A stretch of 64,000 nucleotides of DNA from Cytobacillus oceanisediminis. Lineage in GTDB: Bacteria; Bacillota; Bacilli; Bacillales; Cytobacillaceae. Where the stretch lies: assembly GCF_022811925.1 (NCBI RefSeq), contig NZ_CP065511.1:5023001-5087000 (forward strand), given 5' to 3'. Positions within the stretch are counted from its first letter, which is position 1. Each line of letters starts with the position of its first letter. Below the pieces are notes generated by a model. It did not search any database. It was given only the letters and a program-made list of their open reading frames with translations, and was not told where the DNA came from. Positions 15,732 to 25,840 of the stretch are shown piece after piece. The translations under genes were made by a program, and so were the position numbers.

Positions 15732-18608
15732 TTAAGCGTTTGTCACGCCCTCTTTTTCTTCAATTTGCTTTTTCATTCTCAGGCGGTCTCTTTCCAGGAT
15801 TGGTTTGAGATACTTACCTGTATAAGATTCTGGAACTTCGGCAATTTTTTCCGGTGTACCTGCTGCTAAGATGGTACCGCCCTTATCTCCGCCTTCAGGT
15901 CCAAGGTCAACGATATAGTCTGCTGCCTTGATGACATCAAGATTATGCTCAATAACCAGTACCGTGTCTCCATTTTCAACAAGACGCTGAAGGACCACGA
16001 GCAGTCTTGAGATATCATCAACATGAAGACCTGTTGTCGGCTCATCAAGAATGTACAGGGAGCGGCCCGTTGAACGGCGGTGCAATTCGGAAGCAAGCTT
16101 GACACGCTGCGCTTCACCGCCGGACAATGTTGTCGCAGGCTGTCCCAAAGTGATGTAGCCCAGGCCAACATCATAAATCGTCTGCAGCTTACGGCGGATT
16201 TTAGGGATATTTTCGAAAAACTCCAGTGCATCTTCCACTGTCATATCGAGAATCTCCGAAATATTCTTCCCTTTGTACTTTACTTCAAGCGTTTCCCTGT
16301 TATAGCGTTTGCCATGACAGACTTCACATGGGACATACACATCAGGCAGAAAGTGCATTTCAATCTTGATGATCCCGTCTCCGCGGCATGCTTCACATCG
16401 TCCGCCTTTTACATTGAAGCTGAAGCGCCCCTTTTTGTAGCCGCGCACTTTTGCTTCATTGGTTGAAGCAAACACATCACGAATATCATCAAACACTCCG
16501 GTATATGTTGCCGGGTTGGAACGAGGCGTCCGCCCGATTGGAGATTGGTCGATATCAATGACTTTATCCAGGTGATCGATACCTTTAATTTCTTTATGCC
16601 CACCCGGCTTTGCTTTGGCTCTATGGAGCTTTTGGGCCAGCCCTTTATGAAGAATTTCATTGATTAATGTACTTTTTCCTGAACCGGATACGCCAGTAAC
16701 GGAAATAAAAGTGCCGAGCGGGAACTTAACGTTCACATTTTTAAGATTGTTTTCTTTAGCCCCTTTAATTTCAATAAAGCGTCCGTCGTTCTTGCGGCGC
16801 TCAATTGGAAGCGGAATGAATTTCTTGCCTGACAAATATTGCCCTGTCAGGGAGTTTGGATCATCCATTACCTGCTGAGGCGTACCCGCTGAAACGATTT
16901 GTCCGCCATGAACCCCTGCTCCCGGGCCCACATCAATTAAATAGTCGGCTGCCACCATCGTATCTTCATCGTGTTCTACCACAATCAGGGTGTTGCCGAT
17001 ATCACGCATATTTTTCAGCGTATCAATCAAACGGTCATTATCACGCTGATGGAGACCAATGGAAGGCTCGTCCAGAATATAGAGTACACCTGTCAGGCGC
17101 GAACCGATTTGTGTGGCAAGGCGAATACGCTGTGCTTCACCCCCGGACAAAGTTCCCGCTGCCCGGCTTAATGTCAGGTAATCAAGCCCGACATTAATGA
17201 GGAAGCCCAGCCGCTCCTTAATCTCACGGAAAATGAGATTCGCAATCTTCATTTCTTTTTCAGAAAGTGTCAGATTCTCAAAAAAGCTGAATGCTTCCTC
17301 AATCGAATATTCTGTTACATGTCCGATATGCTTTCCGGATACAAGCACCGCAAGAGTTTCCGGCTTCAGACGGTAGCCTTTACAGGAAGGACATGGATGC
17401 TGGGCCATGTATTTTTCCATTTGTTCCCGGATATAATCAGAGCTTGTTTCTTTATAGCGGCGCTCCACATTGCGGATGACACCTTCAAAATGGATATAAT
17501 TCTCCCTCACCTGGCCAAAATCGTTTTCATATCGGAAATAAATGCTGTCCTTGGCGGATCCGTATAAAACTTTATCAAGCAAGTGTTCAGGAATATCCTT
17601 AACCGGCAGGTCCATATCAATTCCATAATGATTGCAGACTGCCTCCAGCAGCTGAGGGTAATATTGAGAGCTTGTCGGTTCCCATGGGGCAATGGCATTT
17701 TGCTTTAATGAAAGATCCTTATTGGGTATTACCAGATCAATATCTACCTCTAGCTTTGAGCCCAATCCGTCACATTCCGTACAGGCACCAAACGGACTAT
17801 TAAAAGAGAACATTCTTGGCTCAAGTTCGCCGATTGAAAATCCGCATTGAGGACAGGCGTGGTTCTCGCTGAACAGCAGTTCTTCTTCCCCAATTACATC
17901 CACAAGCACCTTGCCATTGCCCAGATTCAAAGCGGTTTCCAATGAATCTGCCAGCCGCGGCGCTACGCCTTCTTTTACGACAATCCGGTCGATTACTACT
18001 TCAATAGAATGCTTTTTGTTTTTTTCCAGCTCAATGTCATCACCGAGATCCATCATTTCCCCGTCGACACGGACACGGACAAACCCCTGCTTTTTGACAT
18101 CCTCAAACACTTTTACATGCGTGCCTTTCCGGCCGGATACAAGCGGAGCCATAACCTGGAGTTTTGTTCTTTCAGGGTATTCCATAATCCGGTCAACCAT
18201 TTGTTCAATGGTCTGTGAGGAAATTTCAATATTGTGAATCGGACAGGTGGGACGCCCCACCCGTGCAAATAATAATCGCAGATAATCATATATTTCTGTC
18301 ACCGTTCCCACTGTGGAACGAGGATTTCTGCTTGTCGTCTTTTGATCAATTGAAATGGCAGGTGACAGCCCTTCGATCGCATCTACATCAGGCTTATCCA
18401 TCTGACCGAGGAATTGCCGTGCATAAGCAGATAATGATTCCACATAGCGGCGCTGCCCTTCTGCATAAATCGTATCAAAAGCCAGTGAGGATTTTCCTGA
18501 ACCTGAAAGTCCTGTCAGGACGACAAGCTTATCTCTCGGAATGGTGACATCAATATTTTTCAGATTATGGGCTCTGGCACCCTTTACAATCAGTTTATCC
18601 ATCGCCAT
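15732..18608 (-). CDS. uvrA: excinuclease ABC subunit A
   Basis: A 958-residue damage-recognition ATPase of nucleotide excision repair, loading UvrB at lesions. It has two ABC modules: Walker [10 protein letters not shown] near 33 and GVSGSGKST near 640, and signatures [12 protein letters not shown] near 487 and [12 protein letters not shown] near 827. The zinc fingers are CPQCGF (near 253) and [17 protein letters not shown] (near 738). I took the ATG at 18608 (MAMDKL), as in other Bacillus UvrA proteins; a GTG 6 nt upstream is also possible. It follows uvrB by 7 nt and shares its SOS control. Confidence 0.97.
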   Translation of the reverse strand: MAMDKLIVKGARAHNLKNIDVTIPRDKLVVLTGLSGSGKSSLAFDTIYAEGQRRYVESLSAYARQFLGQMDKPDVDAIEGLSPAISIDQKTTSRNPRSTVGTVTEIYDYLRLLFARVGRPTCPIHNIEISSQTIEQMVDRIMEYPERTKLQVMAPLVSGRKGTHVKVFEDVKKQGFVRVRVDGEMMDLGDDIELEKNKKHSIEVVIDRIVVKEGVAPRLADSLETALNLGNGKVLVDVIGEEELLFSENHACPQCGFSIGELEPRMFSFNSPFGACTECDGLGSKLEVDIDLVIPNKDLSLKQNAIAPWEPTSSQYYPQLLEAVCNHYGIDMDLPVKDIPEHLLDKVLYGSAKDSIYFRYENDFGQVRENYIHFEGVIRNVERRYKETSSDYIREQMEKYMAQHPCPSCKGYRLKPETLAVLVSGKHIGHVTEYSIEEAFSFFENLTLSEKEMKIANLIFREIKERLGFLINVGLDYLTLSRAAGTLSGGEAQRIRLATQIGSRLTGVLYILDEPSIGLHQRDNDRLIDTLKNMRDIGNTLIVVEHDEDTMVAADYLIDVGPGAGVHGGQIVSAGTPQQVMDDPNSLTGQYLSGKKFIPLPIERRKNDGRFIEIKGAKENNLKNVNVKFPLGTFISVTGVSGSGKSTLINEILHKGLAQKLHRAKAKPGGHKEIKGIDHLDKVIDIDQSPIGRTPRSNPATYTGVFDDIRDVFASTNEAKVRGYKKGRFSFNVKGGRCEACRGDGIIKIEMHFLPDVYVPCEVCHGKRYNRETLEVKYKGKNISEILDMTVEDALEFFENIPKIRRKLQTIYDVGLGYITLGQPATTLSGGEAQRVKLASELHRRSTGRSLYILDEPTTGLHVDDISRLLVVLQRLVENGDTVLVIEHNLDVIKAADYIVDLGPEGGDKGGTILAAGTPEKIAEVPESYTGKYLKPILERDRLRMKKQIEEKEGVTNA

Positions 18609-18615
18609 TTTCACG

Positions 18616-20595
18616 TCATCCTTCCGCTTTCAGCTCTAATATTAAATCACGAAGCTCGGCAGCCCTTTCGAAATTCAGGGATTTGGCCGCTTCCTTCATT
18701 TCTTTTTCCATATCGCCGATCAGTTTCTCGCGCTCTTTCTTGTTCAGCTTGCCGAGCTTTGCTGACGGCTGGTATTCTTCCTGCTCTTCTGCCGCATGGG
18801 TTGCACGGATTGAATCGCGTATATCCTTTTGGATGGTCATTGGCGTGATGCCATGCTTCTCATTGTACTCTTCCTGAATGGAACGGCGGCGCTTTGTTTC
18901 ACTGATGGCTTTTTCCATGCTGTCGGTGATCCGGTCTGCATACATAATGACATGGCCATTCGCATTACGCGCTGCACGTCCAATCGTCTGGATGAGTGAA
19001 CGTTCTGACCGGAGGAAACCTTCTTTATCAGCATCAAGTATGGTAACGAGAGACACTTCAGGAATATCAAGCCCCTCCCTCAGAAGATTGATGCCTATTA
19101 ACACATCGTACTTGCCAAGACGGAGCTCGCGGATAATTTCAATCCGCTCAAGCGTTTTTACTTCTGAGTGCAGATACTGCACTTTAATGCCGATTTCCTT
19201 TAAATAGTCAGTTAAGTCCTCAGACATCTTCTTCGTTAAAGTGGTCACAAGAACACGTTCGTTTTTCTGGATGCGCTCCTGAATTTCGCCAATAAGGTCA
19301 TCGATTTGCCCTTCGATTGGACGGACATCGATGGTTGGGTCAAGCAGGCCGGTTGGGCGGATAATTTGCTCCACCATTTCCGGTGTATGCTCAAGCTCAT
19401 AAGGGCCAGGTGTTGCCGAAACAAAAACAGCCTGCTTCACATGCTTTTCGAACTCGGTAAACGTAAGCGGCCTGTTATCCATGGCTGAAGGCAAACGGAA
19501 ACCATGGTCCACAAGCACGGATTTTCTTGCCTGGTCACCATTGAACATACCGCGGATTTGCGGCAGAGTAACGTGCGATTCATCAATCACGATTAGAAAG
19601 TCTTCCGGAAAGTAATCCAGAAGGGTATATGGAGTTGAACCAGCTGGCCTTAACGTAAGATGGCGGGAGTAGTTTTCAATTCCGGAACAAAAACCCATCT
19701 CTCTCATCATTTCAAGGTCATAACGGGTCCGCTGCTCGAGGCGCTGGGCTTCAAGCAGCTTATCGTTTTCTTTTAATTCAGCAAGGCGCACTTCCAGTTC
19801 TTTTTCAATGTTCTGGATGGCGATTCGCATTTTTTCTTCACGCGTTACGAAGTGGGATGCCGGAAAGATCGCAACATGCTCTCGTTCACCCATGATTTCT
19901 CCGGTGAGTGCATCTACTTCACGGATCCGGTCTATCTCATCTCCGAAAAACTCTACACGGATACAATGCTCATCCCGTGATGCCGGGAAAATCTCTACAA
20001 CATCCCCGCGCACACGGAAGGTGCCGCGCTGGAAGTCGATATCATTGCGCTCATACTGGATGTCAACGAGCCTGTGAAGAAGCTGATTCCTCTCAATCTC
20101 CATTCCGGTTCTGAGAGATAACACCATTTCACGGTATTCTTCAGGAGAACCCAAGCCATATATACAAGACACACTGGCAATAATGATGACATCATTGCGC
20201 TCAAATAATGAAGAAGTCGCCGAGTGGCGAAGCTTATCAATTTCATCATTGATGCTTGCATCTTTTTCAATAAAGGTATCTGTAGAAGGCACATACGCCT
20301 CCGGCTGATAGTAGTCATAATAGCTGACAAAATATTCAACAGCATTGTTTGGAAAAAAGTCCTTGAATTCACTGTATAACTGCCCTGCAAGTGTCTTATT
20401 ATGGGCAATGACAAGCGTTGGCTTGTTAACCTCTTTTATTACATTCGAAACCGTGAAGGTTTTTCCCGTTCCTGTTGCACCCAAAAGCGTCTGGTGCTTC
20501 TTGCCGGAGTTAATACCCTCCACAATCTTTTTGATTGCCCCAGGCTGGTCGCCCTGAGGGGAATATTTTGAGACTAATTCAAATTGATCCTTCAC
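18616..20595 (-). CDS. uvrB: excinuclease ABC subunit B, GTG start
   Basis: A 659-residue helicase-like subunit that verifies damage and recruits UvrC. It has Walker A GATGTGKT near 40, the beta-hairpin region [15 protein letters not shown] near 92, VIDESHV (motif II) near 338, the QTIGRAARN motif VI near 540, and the UVR coiled-coil domain at the C-terminus ([13 protein letters not shown]). The start is GTG at 20593-20595, supported by GGGAGGC 7 nt upstream. An SOS box lies 160 bp upstream, and tandem palindromes lie further out. Confidence 0.97.
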   Translation of the reverse strand: MKDQFELVSKYSPQGDQPGAIKKIVEGINSGKKHQTLLGATGTGKTFTVSNVIKEVNKPTLVIAHNKTLAGQLYSEFKDFFPNNAVEYFVSYYDYYQPEAYVPSTDTFIEKDASINDEIDKLRHSATSSLFERNDVIIIASVSCIYGLGSPEEYREMVLSLRTGMEIERNQLLHRLVDIQYERNDIDFQRGTFRVRGDVVEIFPASRDEHCIRVEFFGDEIDRIREVDALTGEIMGEREHVAIFPASHFVTREEKMRIAIQNIEKELEVRLAELKENDKLLEAQRLEQRTRYDLEMMREMGFCSGIENYSRHLTLRPAGSTPYTLLDYFPEDFLIVIDESHVTLPQIRGMFNGDQARKSVLVDHGFRLPSAMDNRPLTFTEFEKHVKQAVFVSATPGPYELEHTPEMVEQIIRPTGLLDPTIDVRPIEGQIDDLIGEIQERIQKNERVLVTTLTKKMSEDLTDYLKEIGIKVQYLHSEVKTLERIEIIRELRLGKYDVLIGINLLREGLDIPEVSLVTILDADKEGFLRSERSLIQTIGRAARNANGHVIMYADRITDSMEKAISETKRRRSIQEEYNEKHGITPMTIQKDIRDSIRATHAAEEQEEYQPSAKLGKLNKKEREKLIGDMEKEMKEAAKSLNFERAAELRDLILELKAEG

Positions 20596-20716
20596 CTAAA
20601 AGCCTCCCGTTCAAATTACTTTTATCTATATATTAATCACAAACCAGCATTGAAAGAATTTAAGATCCGGGATGCATGGCTGATTTGTCAGTTTTTTACT
20701 CAAAACTCATATCATC

Positions 20717-20725
20717 ATTCTACCA
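20717..20725 (-). promoter_or_regulatory. uvrB extended -10 promoter element
   Basis: On the minus strand TGGTAGAAT, an extended -10 (TGn plus TAGAAT). The -35 at 17 nt spacing is poor (GGTTTG). The predicted start is near 20710, about 115 nt before uvrB. Confidence 0.5.
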
Positions 20726-20754
20726 CAAAGAGCCTAAAACAAACCAATAATATG

Positions 20755-20768
20755 CGAACGGATATTCG
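20755..20768. promoter_or_regulatory. SOS box (LexA site) of uvrBA
   Basis: CGAACGGATATTCG fits the Bacillus consensus CGAAC-N4-GTTCG with one mismatch (ATTCG). uvrBA is LexA-controlled in B. subtilis. It lies about 45-58 bp upstream of the predicted start point. Confidence 0.7.
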
Positions 20769-20840
20769 TTTTTTTATTTTCACTGAGAAAATATTGCTTG
20801 GGAAATATGCCGAATTTTTGAGGGGTATGTCGAAGCAAGG

Positions 20841-20891
20841 TCAATCAAACGTTTGATTAACAGCGTGTAATTCAATCAATCGTTTGATTGA
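20841..20891. promoter_or_regulatory. two tandem 20-bp palindromes, candidate operators
   Basis: Palindrome 1 (20841-20860) has the perfect 16-bp core AATCAAACGTTTGATT. Palindrome 2 (20872-20891) differs from the perfect form at one base. Their centres are 31 bp apart, three helical turns, so dimers would sit on the same face. The same core is at 3383-3404. Confidence 0.55.
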
Positions 20892-20946
20892 TATCCATTT
20901 AAAATTGATCTGACGCAAGCATAAATACAGCTAAAATTTCATTAAA

Positions 20947-20982
20947 CAAAAAACCTGTCGATAAGTTTGTTCGACAGGTTCC
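20947..20982 (-). terminator. terminator of csbA
   Basis: AACCTGTCGA and TCGACAGGTT form a perfect 10-bp stem around a 9-nt loop, followed on the minus strand by T6. Confidence 0.85.
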
Positions 20983-20989
20983 GCAAAAA

Positions 20990-21226
20990 TTATTTCGCAC
21001 TTGGTTTTGTTTTGGGCTTCAATTTTTGAGCGTACCAAAACCCGACAGTCAGCGAAAGTGCGTCTATAACAATTAAGGCAAAAGAATTTGTGTAGCCTTT
21101 ATAAACAGAAGCAGCAATCAGTCCCACAGTTAATACAAGCCCAATCACACGATTATAGCTTACTCTCGTAAAGAGCAATACCAGCAGGCCAGGCAGCAGA
21201 AGTGCTGACAAATATTTTAATGCCAA
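20990..21226 (-). CDS. csbA: CsbA-like small membrane protein, TTG start
   Basis: A 78-residue protein with three hydrophobic segments and the conserved CsbA pattern (SALLLPGLLVLLFTRVSYNR at the start, ALSLTVGFWYAQKLK near the end). In B. subtilis csbA is a sigma-B general-stress gene directly upstream of uvrB, the same place as here. The start is TTG at 21226 after AGAAGGTG. No clear sigma-B promoter was seen upstream. Confidence 0.85.
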   Translation of the reverse strand: MALKYLSALLLPGLLVLLFTRVSYNRVIGLVLTVGLIAASVYKGYTNSFALIVIDALSLTVGFWYAQKLKPKTKPSAK

Positions 21227-21375
21227 TTAAAACACCTTCTTTTGTTTATTCACAAAAATTCAAGGTTTCTACCATTAGAATAGCTTTTCAAAAGAAGATG
21301 TACAAGTTTTTTCAGTGTTATTCCTTACGTTCTTTCACATAATAAGAAAAAGAACTGATTATGGAGGAATGCATC

Positions 21376-21675
21376 ATGGCAAGAAGAAAAAGACGCCCGC
21401 TTGTGCCTGAATCAAGAGCGGCCTTAGACCAGCTGAAAAATCAGGTAATGGCAAACCAGGGATACCGTGTTGACAGTGAAAATCCTGATGGCGTGAAATA
21501 TGAAATTGCTGATGGCGTGAAATATGAAATTGCTGAGGAGGCAGGTGTGCCTTTGAAGCCGGGCTATAACGGCCGTCTTACATCAAAACAGGCAGGAACA
21601 GTGGGCGGGAAGATTGGCGGCAGTATGGTAAAGGAACTTATTCGGATGGCACAGGAACGAATGAAGCAACAGTAG
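21376..21675 (+). CDS. alpha/beta-type small acid-soluble spore protein with internal duplication
   Basis: A 99-residue SASP of the DNA-coating alpha/beta family. The N-terminal helix is PESRAALDQLKNQVM, followed by the germination-protease region KYEIAEEAGVPL and the second DNA-binding block SKQAGTVGGKIGGSMVKELI. These proteins saturate spore DNA, protect it from UV and are degraded by GPR at germination. Residues DGVKYEIA are repeated exactly in tandem (24-bp direct repeat, about 21487-21534), doubling the segment around the GPR site. The ATG at 21376 has GGAGGA upstream. It makes a monocistronic unit convergent with the M20 hydrolase. Confidence 0.9.
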   Translation: MARRKRRPLVPESRAALDQLKNQVMANQGYRVDSENPDGVKYEIADGVKYEIAEEAGVPLKPGYNGRLTSKQAGTVGGKIGGSMVKELIRMAQERMKQQ

Positions 21676-21681
21676 GTAATT

Positions 21682-21807
21682 GTGAACTTTGGGAAAAGAA
21701 TTATTAAATTGAGGAAACGAGCACTAAATTTGAGGAAAAGATTCAGCAAATTAGGGAAGGAAACCTCCAATTTGAGGAAAAAACTCACTAAAATAAGGAA
21801 AAGCTAT
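21682..21807. repeat. six-unit array with 21-nt period
   Basis: Units starting at 21682, 21703, 21724, 21745, 21766 and 21787 align without gaps. The shared part is AAATTTGAGGAAAA, and the flanking bases of each unit vary. It sits between the SASP gene and the convergent hydrolase, and its last unit runs into the terminator. See the arrays at 30944-31069 and 53484-53606. Confidence 0.7.
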
Positions 21808-21828
21808 CCCGCAAAAGGATAGCTTTTG
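21799..21828. terminator. bidirectional terminator, SASP / M20 hydrolase
   Basis: AAAAGCTATCC and GGATAGCTTTT form a perfect 11-bp stem with a 7-nt loop between convergent genes. Confidence 0.85.
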
Positions 21829-21831
21829 TTC

Positions 21832-23043
21832 TTATTCAGCAGCTTTCCGCTCTAGAAATTCCTGTTTAATGGATTTAAGCAGCTCCTGATCCGTTACCAG
21901 CTGGAAGGCAGTAAGTGCGAGACCCTTTGCTCCAGTTATCAGTGCTTCGTCTCCTTTTACAGATGCTGCAGCCTCCCGAAACGGAACTGTATGGGCAACA
22001 AGATCATCAGCACCAATTTTAATATAAGGATGAATGGTTGGTACCACTTGGCTGATGTTGCCTGCATCAGTTGAGCCGATTCCATCTCTGTCCCCTGCCA
22101 CGACAGTTTCTCCCAAGTCCTCAATCACTTCTTTAAACACTTGGTCATATGTCTTGTTTAACAGCAGGTTGTCAACTTCATTTTGAAAAGCAATGACATT
22201 CAGCTTTGCTCCTGTTGCCAATGCGGCGCCTTCAGCGACAGCTTTAACCTTCCGTGTTACCTCATTTAAATTGGTTCTGGTTGAAGCACGGATGAAGAAT
22301 CTGGCTTTTGCATACTCAGGGATAATATTAGGAGCATCCCCGCCATGAGTAATAATTCCATGGATTCGCACATCATCCTTTAACTGCTGGCGTAAAGCAT
22401 TTATTCCGTTAAACAGCTGAATAACTGCATCAAGGGCATTGATTCCTTCCTCCGGTGAAGCTGCCGCATGGGCAGGCTTGCCGATAAACTCGAAGTCAAG
22501 CGGATCTACTGCCAGTGATGAACTGGTCAGGCGGGTATGGTTTGACGGATGAACCATAAGGGCGGCATCAACGCCTTCAAGCAAGCCATACTTCACAAAG
22601 CTTCCTTTTGCACTTCCATTTGGCCCGCCTTCTTCTGCCGGGGTTCCAAATACTACTGCTTCTCCACCGGTCTCGTCAATGACCTTGCTCAATGCAATGG
22701 CTGCTGCCACACTTGTCGTTCCTATGATATTGTGACCGCATCCATGGCCCAACCCGGGAAGGGCATCATATTCTGCAAGGAATGCAATGGACGGCCCCGG
22801 CTTATCAGATTTTTTCCGGGCCAGGAAAGCTGTTTCATGCCCCGCCACTGCTCGCTCTACTTCAAACCCTTCCTTCTCAAGGATGCCTGAAAGTAAGCCC
22901 GAGGCAAAAAACTCCTCATTTCCTATTTCCGGGTTTGCATGGATCTGGTGGCTTGTGGAAAGGTAAAGTTCTTTTTTATCATCAACATTCTCCTTGATTG
23001 CTTCTTTCAGTTCGGATAGTGCTTTTACAGGTGCAGTCATCAT
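21832..23043 (-). CDS. M20-family amidohydrolase (aminoacylase-2/AbgB-like)
   Basis: A 403-residue metallohydrolase of peptidase family M20, cutting an acyl or amide bond of an amino-acid conjugate in the cytosol. The first metal block is AEYDALPGLGHGCGHN near 88-103 (Cys and His ligands), the acid/base region is GTPAEEGGPNG near 132, and the dimerisation domain is about 190-305. Relatives include YhaA/AmhX and p-aminobenzoyl-glutamate hydrolase. Location 22 nt downstream of metQ suggests an N-acyl-methionine or related sulfur compound as substrate, but this is inference. AAAGGAGGAACA precedes two ATGs (23043 and 23040); either may be used. Confidence 0.85.
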   Translation of the reverse strand: MMTAPVKALSELKEAIKENVDDKKELYLSTSHQIHANPEIGNEEFFASGLLSGILEKEGFEVERAVAGHETAFLARKKSDKPGPSIAFLAEYDALPGLGHGCGHNIIGTTSVAAAIALSKVIDETGGEAVVFGTPAEEGGPNGSAKGSFVKYGLLEGVDAALMVHPSNHTRLTSSSLAVDPLDFEFIGKPAHAAASPEEGINALDAVIQLFNGINALRQQLKDDVRIHGIITHGGDAPNIIPEYAKARFFIRASTRTNLNEVTRKVKAVAEGAALATGAKLNVIAFQNEVDNLLLNKTYDQVFKEVIEDLGETVVAGDRDGIGSTDAGNISQVVPTIHPYIKIGADDLVAHTVPFREAAASVKGDEALITGAKGLALTAFQLVTDQELLKSIKQEFLERKAAE

Positions 23044-23064
23044 TGTTCCTCCTTTATAAATTAA

Positions 23065-23892
23065 TTACCAGCCAATATCACTTAAAGGAATGAAAGTCGG
23101 AATCATGCTTCCGTCATATTCTTTCGTGATGAAATCAGCTACATCATCTTCCTGGTAAAGTTCAGCAATTCTCTTAAGCGTTTTGTTATCCTTGTCTTCT
23201 GTTCTGACAGCAATGATATTTACATACGGAGTAGCGGTTTCGCTTTCAATAAAAACTGAATCCTTAGTTGGGTTAAAGCCTGCATCTACAGCAATTCCGT
23301 TATTGATTACAGAAGCAGAGACATCCGGAAGTGCACGCGGTGTCTGCGCTGATACCATTTCTACAAATTCAAGGTTCTTCGGATTTTCAACGATTTTATT
23401 CAAGTCCAGGTTTCCGTCATAGTCCTCGGACAATTTGATCAGCCCGGCTTCCTCCAGTAAAAGAAGGGCTCTTCCGCCATTTGAAGCATCATTTGGAATG
23501 GCAATTTTGCCGCCTTCCGGAATGTCTTCTACAGATTTTACTTTTTCAGAATAAAGACCCATTGGTGCTAATACAGTTGTCGCTATTGGGGTAAGATCCA
23601 TATTATGCTCTTTAATAAAAGTGTCAAAATAAGCGACTGTTTGGAATGCATTCACATCAAGATCGCCTTCTGCAAGGGCAACGTTTGGCTGCACATAGTC
23701 AGAGAATGTCACAACTTCAATTTCAATGCCTTCCTTTTCAGCCTTTTCTGCAATAAAGTCCCAGATGCGTGTATCAGAACCGCTGACACCTAATTTAATT
23801 TTCTTTGTTTCTTCTCCGCCAGTCGTGCTTGAGCATGCTGCAGTGAACACAGCCAATGCTAAAATAATAAATGTTAAAAATAGTTTTTTCAT
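23065..23892 (-). CDS. metQ: methionine ABC transporter substrate-binding lipoprotein
   Basis: A 275-residue NlpA-family lipoprotein with a lipobox at FTAAC (Cys20), then the binding domain (KIKLGVSGSDTRIWDF onward, MGLYSEKVKSVEDIPEGGKIAIPND near 115). It delivers D/L-methionine to MetNP. The ATG at 23892 (MKKLFLTF) has AGGAGG 8-9 nt upstream; a start at 23910 does not. It is the third gene of metNPQ and is under the SAM riboswitches. Confidence 0.95.
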   Translation of the reverse strand: MKKLFLTFIILALAVFTAACSSTTGGEETKKIKLGVSGSDTRIWDFIAEKAEKEGIEIEVVTFSDYVQPNVALAEGDLDVNAFQTVAYFDTFIKEHNMDLTPIATTVLAPMGLYSEKVKSVEDIPEGGKIAIPNDASNGGRALLLLEEAGLIKLSEDYDGNLDLNKIVENPKNLEFVEMVSAQTPRALPDVSASVINNGIAVDAGFNPTKDSVFIESETATPYVNIIAVRTEDKDNKTLKRIAELYQEDDVADFITKEYDGSMIPTFIPLSDIGW

Positions 23893-23910
23893 GATGTATT
23901 TCCTCCTCAT

Positions 23911-24561
23911 TTATCTTCTTCTGATTTTTTTGGATAAAATATTCCCGAATGACTGCAGGCCCTGAACCATGACAACTAAGATCGCAACGGTAATCAGCAT
24001 GACTGTTGTATCGAATCGCTGGTAGCCGTAGGTAATGGCGAGGTCACCAAGCCCGCCGCCTCCGACTGCCCCGGCCATGGCTGATGCTCCGACCAATCCG
24101 ATTGTCGCAATTGTAAAGCCTAATACCAGCGAACTGAGTGCTTCCGGAATCAAGAATTTAATAATTATCTGGCCCGGTGTTGCACCCATTGCTTCTGCAG
24201 CTTCTATGACTCCCGGATCTACCTCAAGCAATGAGTTTTCTATTAATCTTGCAATATAGGGCCCGGCATAAAATACCAGCGGCACTACGGCTGCAGCCGT
24301 ACCAATCGATGTTCCGACAATAAGCCTGGTAATTGGGATAATGGCTACCATTAAAATGATGAAGGGAACAGATCTGAAAATATTAATAATGCTGTTTATG
24401 ATGTTAAAAACAACGAGGTTTTCCAGCAGATGCCCTTTCCTTGTCACGACAAGCAATATGCCAAGCGGCAGTCCGATAACAGCTGAAAACAGCAATGAGA
24501 ATGCCACCATTTGGACCGTTTCGATTAAGGCTTCTATGATTTTTTCCTGATTAACTAGCAC
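23911..24561 (-). CDS. metP: methionine ABC transporter permease, GTG start
   Basis: A 216-residue permease with five or six membrane segments and the cytoplasmic ABC-contact loop EAAEAMGATPGQIIIKFLIPEA near residue 125. It forms the channel of the MetNPQ importer. The GTG start at 24561 overlaps the end of metN by 11 nt. Confidence 0.95.
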   Translation of the reverse strand: MLVNQEKIIEALIETVQMVAFSLLFSAVIGLPLGILLVVTRKGHLLENLVVFNIINSIINIFRSVPFIILMVAIIPITRLIVGTSIGTAAAVVPLVFYAGPYIARLIENSLLEVDPGVIEAAEAMGATPGQIIIKFLIPEALSSLVLGFTIATIGLVGASAMAGAVGGGGLGDLAITYGYQRFDTTVMLITVAILVVMVQGLQSFGNILSKKIRRR

Positions 24562-25582
24562 GTGATGTCACTTCCTTTATTGAAACTTTTTCCTGGCTGA
24601 TGTACTGAATAGCACGTCTGATTTCACTGTCCGGACCCTGGAATTCAACAATCAGGTTGCCAAAAGGTGTTCCCTGAAGTTCAGTAATATTTCCAAACAG
24701 GACGTTGAAGTCGATATTAAACTTTTTGGCAACCTGCGAGAGCAGCGGCTGTCCGGCAGAACTTCCAACAAAGTTGATTCTAAATACCTTTTGAAGCCCT
24801 TGCTGTCTTTCGATCACTTCTTTAATGGAGTCAGGTATTTGATCATTCATGACAGTGCTGACAAAGTTTTTCGCTGTTTGTGTATTTGGTGAGGAAAAGA
24901 CATTAAAGACGGTTCCTTCTTCGATAATTTTTCCTGCCTCTATGACAGCGACACGATCACAGATCTCTCTGATTACAGACATTTCATGTGTAATGATCAG
25001 AATAGTAATGTTGTATTCTTTATTTATTTTTTTCAGCAGTTGCAGGATAGAGCTGGTTGTCTGCGGATCCAGAGCTGAAGTCGCTTCATCACATAATAGA
25101 ATGGAAGGCTGGGTCGCCAGCGCCCTGGCAATTCCGATCCGCTGCTTTTGACCGCCTGACAGCTGATCGGGATAGCTGTTCGCCTTGTCTGCAAGCCCCA
25201 CGAATTCTAATAGTTCTTGGACACGCTTTTTTATTTCATCCTTAGGGACCTTAGCCAGTGTGAGCGGCATCGCCACATTGGCAAACACTGTTTTCGAGTT
25301 TAAAAGGTTAAAATGCTGAAAGACCATCCCGATGTTTCTTTTCACTTCGCGAATTTCTCTTACAGATAAAGCCGTCAGATCATGTCCGCTGACAATGACC
25401 TTTCCTGAAGTCGGCTTCTCCAGCCAATTGACACAACGGATCAAAGAACTCTTTCCCGCACCGCTGAAGCCGATCACACCGAAAATCTCACCCTTATTAA
25501 TCTTTAAGTCTATTCCATTTAAAGCAGCTACCTGCTGTCCTCCGCTTTCATAGACTTTCTTTAAATTCTGAAACTCTATCAT
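24551..25582 (-). CDS. metN: methionine ABC transporter ATPase with NIL domain
   Basis: A 343-residue ATPase: Walker A GFSGAGKSS near 38, Q-loop, signature LSGGQKQR near 140, Walker B ILLCDEATSALD near 160, and a C-terminal NIL/ACT-like domain (about 265-340) that in this family binds methionine and inhibits transport. RBS AAAAGGAGAG. First gene of metNPQ, preceded by two tandem SAM-I riboswitches. Confidence 0.96.
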   Translation of the reverse strand: MIEFQNLKKVYESGGQQVAALNGIDLKINKGEIFGVIGFSGAGKSSLIRCVNWLEKPTSGKVIVSGHDLTALSVREIREVKRNIGMVFQHFNLLNSKTVFANVAMPLTLAKVPKDEIKKRVQELLEFVGLADKANSYPDQLSGGQKQRIGIARALATQPSILLCDEATSALDPQTTSSILQLLKKINKEYNITILIITHEMSVIREICDRVAVIEAGKIIEEGTVFNVFSSPNTQTAKNFVSTVMNDQIPDSIKEVIERQQGLQKVFRINFVGSSAGQPLLSQVAKKFNIDFNVLFGNITELQGTPFGNLIVEFQGPDSEIRRAIQYISQEKVSIKEVTSRAS

Positions 25583-25656
25583 TCAGCATCTCTCCTTTTC
25601 TAAAGTTATATCTTATTATTCCTATGCAAAAACTAAGAATTATATCCTGAAATTTA

Positions 25657-25675
25657 CCCCTTCCATCAGAAGAGG
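25657..25675 (-). terminator. weak expression-platform hairpin of the second SAM riboswitch
   Basis: On the minus strand CCTCTTC and GAAGGGG pair (one G-U), followed by TAAATTTC, which is not a proper T tract. The 5' arm can instead pair with GGAGAGG at the 3' end of the aptamer, the layout of an antiterminator. Confidence 0.45.
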
Positions 25676-25691
25676 TTTTTTGAAGTCCTCT

Positions 25692-25790
25692 CCTTATCTT
25701 TCAGGCTTTCGCCTGCTGGATTTGGCACAGTGCAGTCTGCCTGCTGCCGAAGCTTCATTGGGCCAGGTCCCTCTGCTTCTCTCGATAAGA
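25692..25790 (-). promoter_or_regulatory. SAM-I (S-box) riboswitch, promoter-distal copy
   Basis: Minus-strand landmarks: P1 strands CTTATC and GATAAGG; GAGGGACCTGGCCCAATGAAG (core and kink-turn region), CGGCAGCAGGC, TGCCAAATCCAGCAGGC, GAAAGATAAGG. All universal S-box blocks are present. It lies about 110 nt upstream of metN. Confidence 0.92.
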
Positions 25791-25840
25791 ATTATTCATA
25801 TGTTTATGAATAGAATCCCGCTGTATTTTCCGGGTAAAAC

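Larger units (their letters stand above)
20596..20989. other. uvrB upstream region
   Basis: A 394-nt gap. It holds an extended -10 promoter, a LexA box, two tandem 20-bp palindromes and the csbA terminator, all listed separately. No further gene is seen. Confidence 0.7.
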
